Shown: piece by piece, positions 59,644 through 64,000 of the stretch | Layout of the letters: each line of letters begins with the position of its first letter | Position numbering within the stretch: the first letter of the stretch is position 1 | NCBI RefSeq assembly: GCF_017743865.1 | Contig: NZ_JAGHRJ010000003.1 | Location: 1 to 64,000, forward strand | Length of the DNA: 64,000 nucleotides | Direction: 5' to 3' | DNA from: Labrenzia sp. R4_2 | Lineage (GTDB): Bacteria; Pseudomonadota; Alphaproteobacteria; Rhizobiales; Stappiaceae | The notes under the pieces: generated by a model | What the model saw: only the letters and a program-made list of their open reading frames with translations | Database searches by the model: none | What the model was told of the DNA's origin: nothing | Made by a program: the position numbers and the translations under genes

Positions 59644-62397
59644 CTAACTGACCTTCAATTGCAGTTCGGTCTTAAACGGTTCTTCGGCCAGGAATTGGAA
59701 GAAATCTTCTCTTGGCATTGGTTTGCCGAAGTAAAAGCCCTGAATCTGACGGCACCCCATGCGCATCAAAATGGTGTTCTGTTTGCGGGTCTCCACGCCC
59801 TCACAGACCACACCGATCGACAACGCATTTGCCATGGTCACAATGGCACTGACCAGCGCCTGATCGTCCGTGTCGGTCTCAATATCCTTAATGAAGGAGC
59901 GGTCGATTTTGAGGGTATCGATCGGCAGTCGCTTGAGATAGCTCAAGGATGAGTATCCAGTCCCGAAATCATCAAGTGACAGTTTGATGCCCAGGGTCTT
60001 GATAGCCATCATGATGGCAACCGGATCGATTTGGCTGTCATCAAACATAACGCTCTCAGTGATCTCCAGTGTCAGCTGGTCCGGTCGCATTCCAGCGTCG
60101 TCGAGAGTGGATTTCACGAGGTCAACAAAGCCGTCTTCCCGGCATTGGCGCGGCGATATGTTCACCCCGATACTCTGAAGATTGTGTCCGCGCGCTTGGC
60201 AATCCTTAAAGAATGCGCAGGCCTTTTTCAGAACAAGCTTTCCAAGTGGGACAATCAAGCCGGTTTCTTCAGCGACGGGAATGAACTCTCCCGGCGACAC
60301 AAAGCCGAGTTCAGGATCGGTCCATCGCGCGAGGGCTTCGCAACCCGACACAGTACCAGTTGCGCAATTGATGATCGGTTGGATATAGATCTCAATCGCA
60401 TCATTCTCGATGGCTTTTCGAAGAGCGGATTCGAGCATCAGTGCCCGCGTCATTCGATCATTCGTTTGCTTTGAGAAGAACCGGAAAGCATTGCCGCCAT
60501 CGGTCTTCGTTTGATGCATGGCGGATTCGGCCTGTTTCAAAAGCGCGATATCTGTAAAGCCGTCCAGCGGAAAGACAGAAATACCGATGCTGGCTGTCAA
60601 AACCACATCCTGTCCGTTGCCGACATCAATCCTTTTGGAAACAGCACCTAAGATTCTCTGGGCGACCCTTTCTGTCTCCCAGTCATCTTCGGTGTCAGTC
60701 AGGAGCACGGCAAACTCATCACCGCCAAGGCGGGATACTGTATTGCTGGGGTCAACGGTTTCCCGAATACGATTGCCAACCTCACGCAGGATCGGATCGC
60801 CGAGATCATGGCCATGGAGATCGTTTACCGTCTTGAATCTGTCCACATCGACAACGAGCACCGCACCGGCCTTTTCTGTCTTGTCTCCGCGGACGAGACT
60901 TTGGCGCAGACGGTCTCTGAACAGATTGCGGTTCGGAAGACCTGTAAGAGCGTCATAGTTTGCATGTTTCTCAATGAGCTCTTCTTGTTCCTTGCGGTCC
61001 GTAATGTCTGTGATCGTGCTGTGAATGGCGGTGACGCCGTTCCAGGTGGTCATGCGAACATGTTGCTCAAGCCAGACCGGCTCTCCTGAATCTGCTCTGC
61101 CCAAGACTTCATAAACGGCCGGCGCGATGCCACCCTCTTGCTGTATCCGGCGATAGGTTCGCATGCGCTCATGTTCTTCGGGAGCATAGATATCCCATAT
61201 CGACTGACCAATTAGTCTGTCCGCATCAGCCGCTTCGTATCCCAGTATTTTGAGCAGCGCGTCATTGACGTAAAGGATCTTGGCATCGGAATGGATCACA
61301 ATCCCTTGCAGCGATCCGTCAATAAGTTCGCGGAATTGGGCGTTGGTCCTTTGAACGGCATCAAAAGCGCTGTCAAAGAGTGTGCCGAGGCGGTTGTATT
61401 CCGCAATCCGGCCCGGTTGGTAGTTGGCGCCTGATCCCTTAACCGCCCGTCCAGCTGCGTAATCCACGAGAGCGTTGAGGTTTGCGGCGGTAAACTGATT
61501 AATCAGGAATGCGGCTGAAAATGACGCAATCCCAATGTAAAGGAGAAATGGAAAGAAGATGTCCAGATAGGTGGATTCTATGTTTTCGACAATGTCGCTT
61601 TTGGATTGTGCGATGATCCGTATCGGGTCTGTACCAAACTCGTCCAAGAGGACATTGCTGGATGTCAGGGTTCCGTCATCGAGGCGGAATGCCTGGTCTC
61701 CGAGTTCATTAAGCGTATGTGAGAGTTCTTCGCCATTAGTGAATTTTCCATAAGAGGCCAGCGTTGTAGTCCCGGAGATGATCGCAATATCTCCTGTTCG
61801 AAGAACACCTGAAAGGTTGTCGAGGAGGGCATACGCATCGTTGATCAGAGTACCACCGATAAGCCGGGCAATGACACGGCCGGTTTCTGGAAACACCACT
61901 GGTATTGAAATGACCGTGAGTTTCGTTGCCGGCTCGGTGCTGTCGTCGCTGTAGAACCGCCAAACATCTGGTGGCATCGTTCTCAGAGTTTGTCCCGGTA
62001 GCACGGAGCCGACGTCAACAAGGGCAAGACTGGAATTCAGCCATCCCATCTGCCGTTCGTGATCGAGTATAAGCACGTCAGGGACGACAGCCGATGCATT
62101 TTGGCCGACGACCTCCATGATCCGCGCAGCCTTCCGGGCATCGTAATCAATAACCGACTGAATGAAATCATCATTCAGGGCAATCGTACGCAGCTGGCTT
62201 TCGATGTCCTTCAAATAGGACTCGAATACCAAAGTCGTGAGCGACTGTTCGCGCTTTGCATTGCGTTCAGCTTCCAATTCAGCGACGGACAAACTTCCAA
62301 GGTAGGTGATGCCAAAAAGCGCAACAGCAGTTGCCATGAGGCCGACCACAAACAGGCCTCCGACCAACCAGCTGAACTTCACACCTTTTGTCTTCAT
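59644..62397 (-). CDS. LuxQ-like sensor with PAS-GGDEF-EAL output
   Basis: 917 residues. Membrane helices at about 10-33 and 279-301 bracket a 245-residue periplasmic domain whose segment 165-215 (SIPVVFPETGRVIARL, INDAYALLDNL, IAIISGTTTLAS) reads like the LuxQ periplasmic domain, the partner of LuxP. Cytoplasmic order: PAS (about 353-470), GGDEF (about 475-640) with intact RLGGDEF at 556-562, EAL (about 650-905) with intact CEALARW, LDDFGTGYSS, KIDRSFI and EGVET. Both cyclase and phosphodiesterase motifs are complete; the usual RxxD inhibitory site is not conserved (DPSN). The ATG overlaps the luxP-like stop as ATGA. LuxQ itself is a kinase; here the output is c-di-GMP. Confidence 0.9.
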   Translation of the reverse strand: MKTKGVKFSWLVGGLFVVGLMATAVALFGITYLGSLSVAELEAERNAKREQSLTTLVFESYLKDIESQLRTIALNDDFIQSVIDYDARKAARIMEVVGQNASAVVPDVLILDHERQMGWLNSSLALVDVGSVLPGQTLRTMPPDVWRFYSDDSTEPATKLTVISIPVVFPETGRVIARLIGGTLINDAYALLDNLSGVLRTGDIAIISGTTTLASYGKFTNGEELSHTLNELGDQAFRLDDGTLTSSNVLLDEFGTDPIRIIAQSKSDIVENIESTYLDIFFPFLLYIGIASFSAAFLINQFTAANLNALVDYAAGRAVKGSGANYQPGRIAEYNRLGTLFDSAFDAVQRTNAQFRELIDGSLQGIVIHSDAKILYVNDALLKILGYEAADADRLIGQSIWDIYAPEEHERMRTYRRIQQEGGIAPAVYEVLGRADSGEPVWLEQHVRMTTWNGVTAIHSTITDITDRKEQEELIEKHANYDALTGLPNRNLFRDRLRQSLVRGDKTEKAGAVLVVDVDRFKTVNDLHGHDLGDPILREVGNRIRETVDPSNTVSRLGGDEFAVLLTDTEDDWETERVAQRILGAVSKRIDVGNGQDVVLTASIGISVFPLDGFTDIALLKQAESAMHQTKTDGGNAFRFFSKQTNDRMTRALMLESALRKAIENDAIEIYIQPIINCATGTVSGCEALARWTDPELGFVSPGEFIPVAEETGLIVPLGKLVLKKACAFFKDCQARGHNLQSIGVNISPRQCREDGFVDLVKSTLDDAGMRPDQLTLEITESVMFDDSQIDPVAIMMAIKTLGIKLSLDDFGTGYSSLSYLKRLPIDTLKIDRSFIKDIETDTDDQALVSAIVTMANALSIGVVCEGVETRKQNTILMRMGCRQIQGFYFGKPMPREDFFQFLAEEPFKTELQLKVS

Positions 62398-63539
62398 TTT
62401 GAGTACCGGAAGGCCCGCGCCTTCAATTCTTGAATATCTTCAGTAGAGTTATCCTTGGTGACAAGCGCGAACTCGCCGGAAAACACCACCGGGATCTGGT
62501 CACTGTTTCCTATCTGGTCCAACACGATTGCCTCAGCCATGGCAACACCGTTGTCATCGTTCATCCGCATTACCGTGACATCCAGCTTTCCTTCCAGAAT
62601 GGCATCCAGTTCGGCGGCGCCTCCACCCCATCCGTTGGTCATGACGGTTCTCTCGTTGCCGCTTGCTGCGATGGCGTCCATGACCCCGAGAGCGATGTCA
62701 GTTGAGCACGCATAGATGAACGATAGGTTTTGATGTTCTTGAAGAATGCTTTCTGTCGCCTGCCGCGATTTTTCCCGGTCATACCCAACGTAGTAGGAGG
62801 CCTTGAGGTTCATGGCTTCCGGATCTGAATAAGCCTGCAAGAAAGTGTTGCCCCGGGCTCGGCTGACGTATCCGCGAGGCCCGAACAGAATTGCAAAGTC
62901 CTGTTTTTGGCCAAGCTTGGTCTTGTAGTGGTCGATGAGAAGCTGGGTACCGGCCACATGGTCGAAACCGACGTAAAGAAAGGGCTGCCGTTCTCTCCAA
63001 ACTTTCAGCGGCGTCGTAATGTTTTGCAGGATGACTTTAGGTTTTCCTCGTGCAATGAGACGTTGAACAATCGGCTTGTGGCGCAGGACGTCCAGAGTGA
63101 AAACCAGATAATCCGGATTGTTCGCCAGAGCCTGTGTGATCAACGCGGCCTGGCTGCCCGCATCCGATGAGGATCCAGAAAAATAAGACTCGATCTTGTG
63201 AGGGAGACCAATCTCGTCCATCCGCGCTTCAAACGACGCGAGACTGCGGCGCCAATAATCTGATGCCTGGCTGCCAGGATATATGATTGCGACTTTAACC
63301 GGATTGACTTTGGTTTCCAGCGGGATCGCCGGCGCCGACACGCGCTGCGCAAAGCCTTCTGCGGCAGACCGTTGTTTTTTATTCAGCGCGATAAACTCGG
63401 TGAGCGACCAGAATTCGTCCAAACTCGTGTCTTGAGCTGTAGCTGTCGTCAAATATGCAAGGCTCAGAACAACGGAGACTGCCAAAGATGTAAATAACGA
63501 TCTTCGTACGGCTTTGCGCAAAATATTGAGTTGGCTCAT
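62394..63539 (-). CDS. LuxP-like periplasmic autoinducer-2 receptor
   Basis: 381 residues from the ATG at 63539; the frame extends 26 codons further upstream. A signal peptide (basic MSQLNILRKAVRR, hydrophobic core, TTATAQ end) leads to a periplasmic-binding-protein fold. It aligns over its full length with Vibrio harveyi LuxP: YPGSQASDYW, ILQNITTP, QPFLYVGFDH, FIYACSTDIALG, NGWGGGAAELDAI, VMRMNDDNG and ALVTKDN, ending KARAFRYS. All eight LuxP residues contacting AI-2 borate diester appear conserved: here Gln91, Ser93, Trp96, Asn173, Arg229, Thr280, Trp304 and Arg325. It precedes and overlaps a membrane protein with a LuxQ-like sensor. Confidence 0.88.
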   Translation of the reverse strand: MSQLNILRKAVRRSLFTSLAVSVVLSLAYLTTATAQDTSLDEFWSLTEFIALNKKQRSAAEGFAQRVSAPAIPLETKVNPVKVAIIYPGSQASDYWRRSLASFEARMDEIGLPHKIESYFSGSSSDAGSQAALITQALANNPDYLVFTLDVLRHKPIVQRLIARGKPKVILQNITTPLKVWRERQPFLYVGFDHVAGTQLLIDHYKTKLGQKQDFAILFGPRGYVSRARGNTFLQAYSDPEAMNLKASYYVGYDREKSRQATESILQEHQNLSFIYACSTDIALGVMDAIAASGNERTVMTNGWGGGAAELDAILEGKLDVTVMRMNDDNGVAMAEAIVLDQIGNSDQIPVVFSGEFALVTKDNSTEDIQELKARAFRYSK

Positions 63540-63887
63540 ACCGAAACCGCTCGCCAGAAATACTGATCCGAGATAACTGGCGTTCATTGTGATTGTGGTT
63601 TGATATGATACGATCAAAAAAGCCGCTTTTTTTTGTTGAGCCTGATCACTTTATCGAAACGATATTATAAGAGGTCAAACAAATACTTAATTAAACGAAT
63701 TATTGTTTGTTTTTATCATGTCAATTTAGGCCATTCTGCAATCGATCAGTTAATATCGGTTGGGCCTAACTTCTGTCCCAAGTTACGGACCAGACATTGA
63801 AGCGCCCGTGTTTGTTGCGCTCGCATCAGACATTTGCCTGCAGTTACGAACCTGCTATACCGCTGCCAACTTTGAAGGGAACAAGGT
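63540..63887. promoter_or_regulatory. intergenic promoter region, luxP-like and dapB genes
   Basis: About 350 bp between divergent genes, AT-rich at 63640-63720. On the minus strand a TATAAT at 63669-63664 is a good -10, but the -35 is poor. The leader of the luxP-like gene holds an A/T hairpin (AAAAAAG, CCG, CTTTTTT at about 63617-63633). An imperfect repeat AAACAA...TTGTTT is nearby. No further gene is seen. Confidence 0.4.
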
Positions 63888-64000
63888 ATGGGTTCAATGC
63901 GCTTGGTCGTGGTTGGTGCAGGTGGCCGGATGGGGCGGGCCTTGACCCGGGCCGTCACAGATGCTGTGGGAGCAGACGTGGTTGCGGCCATCGAGCAAGA
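63888..64000 (+). CDS. dapB: 4-hydroxy-tetrahydrodipicolinate reductase, N-terminal fragment
   Basis: The first 37 codons before the window end. MGSMRLVVVGAGGRMGRALTRAV carries the dinucleotide-binding GAGGRMG of DapB, the NAD(P)H-dependent second enzyme of the lysine/diaminopimelate branch. The ATG at 63888 has GGGAACAAGG upstream. The gene is cut by the window, not truncated as far as can be seen. Confidence 0.85.
   Translation, partial: MGSMRLVVVGAGGRMGRALTRAVTDAVGADVVAAIEQ

Overview
The window looks like the chromosome of a marine alphaproteobacterium. Protein sequences and gene order (ubiB-ubiE-mutM-enoyl-CoA hydratase-rpsT-dnaA, dnaK-dnaJ-pmtA, hslV/hslU, tsaB-rimI-fur-plsC-miaB-phoH-ybeY-corC-lnt-phrR-metK, rimP-nusA-ylxR-infB-rbfA-truB-rpsO-pnp) are those of Hyphomicrobiales. 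The overall style is most like the Roseibium/Labrenzia/Stappia group; that placement is inference, not a database result.

Layout. 1-4.7 kb is the end of an accessory island: an IS3-family insertion sequence enters from the left edge and abuts an AT-rich, apparently 5'-truncated gene, followed by an HExxH metalloprotease-like protein, an unknown protein, a small recombinase partner and a large serine recombinase whose reading frame runs antisense through a tRNA-Arg(CCG) gene, the likely attachment site. 4.9-9.7 kb holds an iron-sulfur (6-4) photolyase, an RlpA-like exported protein and a PAS/GGDEF protein with a degenerate EAL domain. 9.7-17.8 kb is the replication-initiation block on the minus strand (gyrB, recF, dnaN, dnaA, rhodanese, rpsT) with a 616-bp gene-free stretch. 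17.9-26.3 kb has lipid, quinone and DNA-repair genes (echA, mutM, ubiE, ubiB, alkB), a GntR/OsmC divergent pair with a palindromic operator, and a membrane protein with a Gly/Cys-rich tail. 26.5-35.9 kb is a heat-shock and maintenance region (dnaK, dnaJ, pmtA, hslV, hslU, a universal stress protein and an NfuA-like protein) with RpoH-type promoter sequences. 36-47.4 kb is a long plus-strand run of tRNA, rRNA and envelope genes ending in phrR, metK and trmB. 47.7-59.6 kb is the classical translation and RNA operon from rimP to pnp.

The most interesting locus is at 59.6-63.5 kb. A periplasmic protein that keeps every ligand-contact residue of Vibrio LuxP, the autoinducer-2 receptor, overlaps by an ATGA junction with a membrane protein that has a LuxQ-like periplasmic sensor but carries PAS-GGDEF-EAL output instead of a histidine kinase. 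This would wire AI-2 sensing directly to cyclic-di-GMP. It is followed divergently by the start of dapB, which is cut by the window end.

Starts were moved inward from the longest reading frame where a ribosome-binding site or family length argued for it; these choices are stated in each entry.
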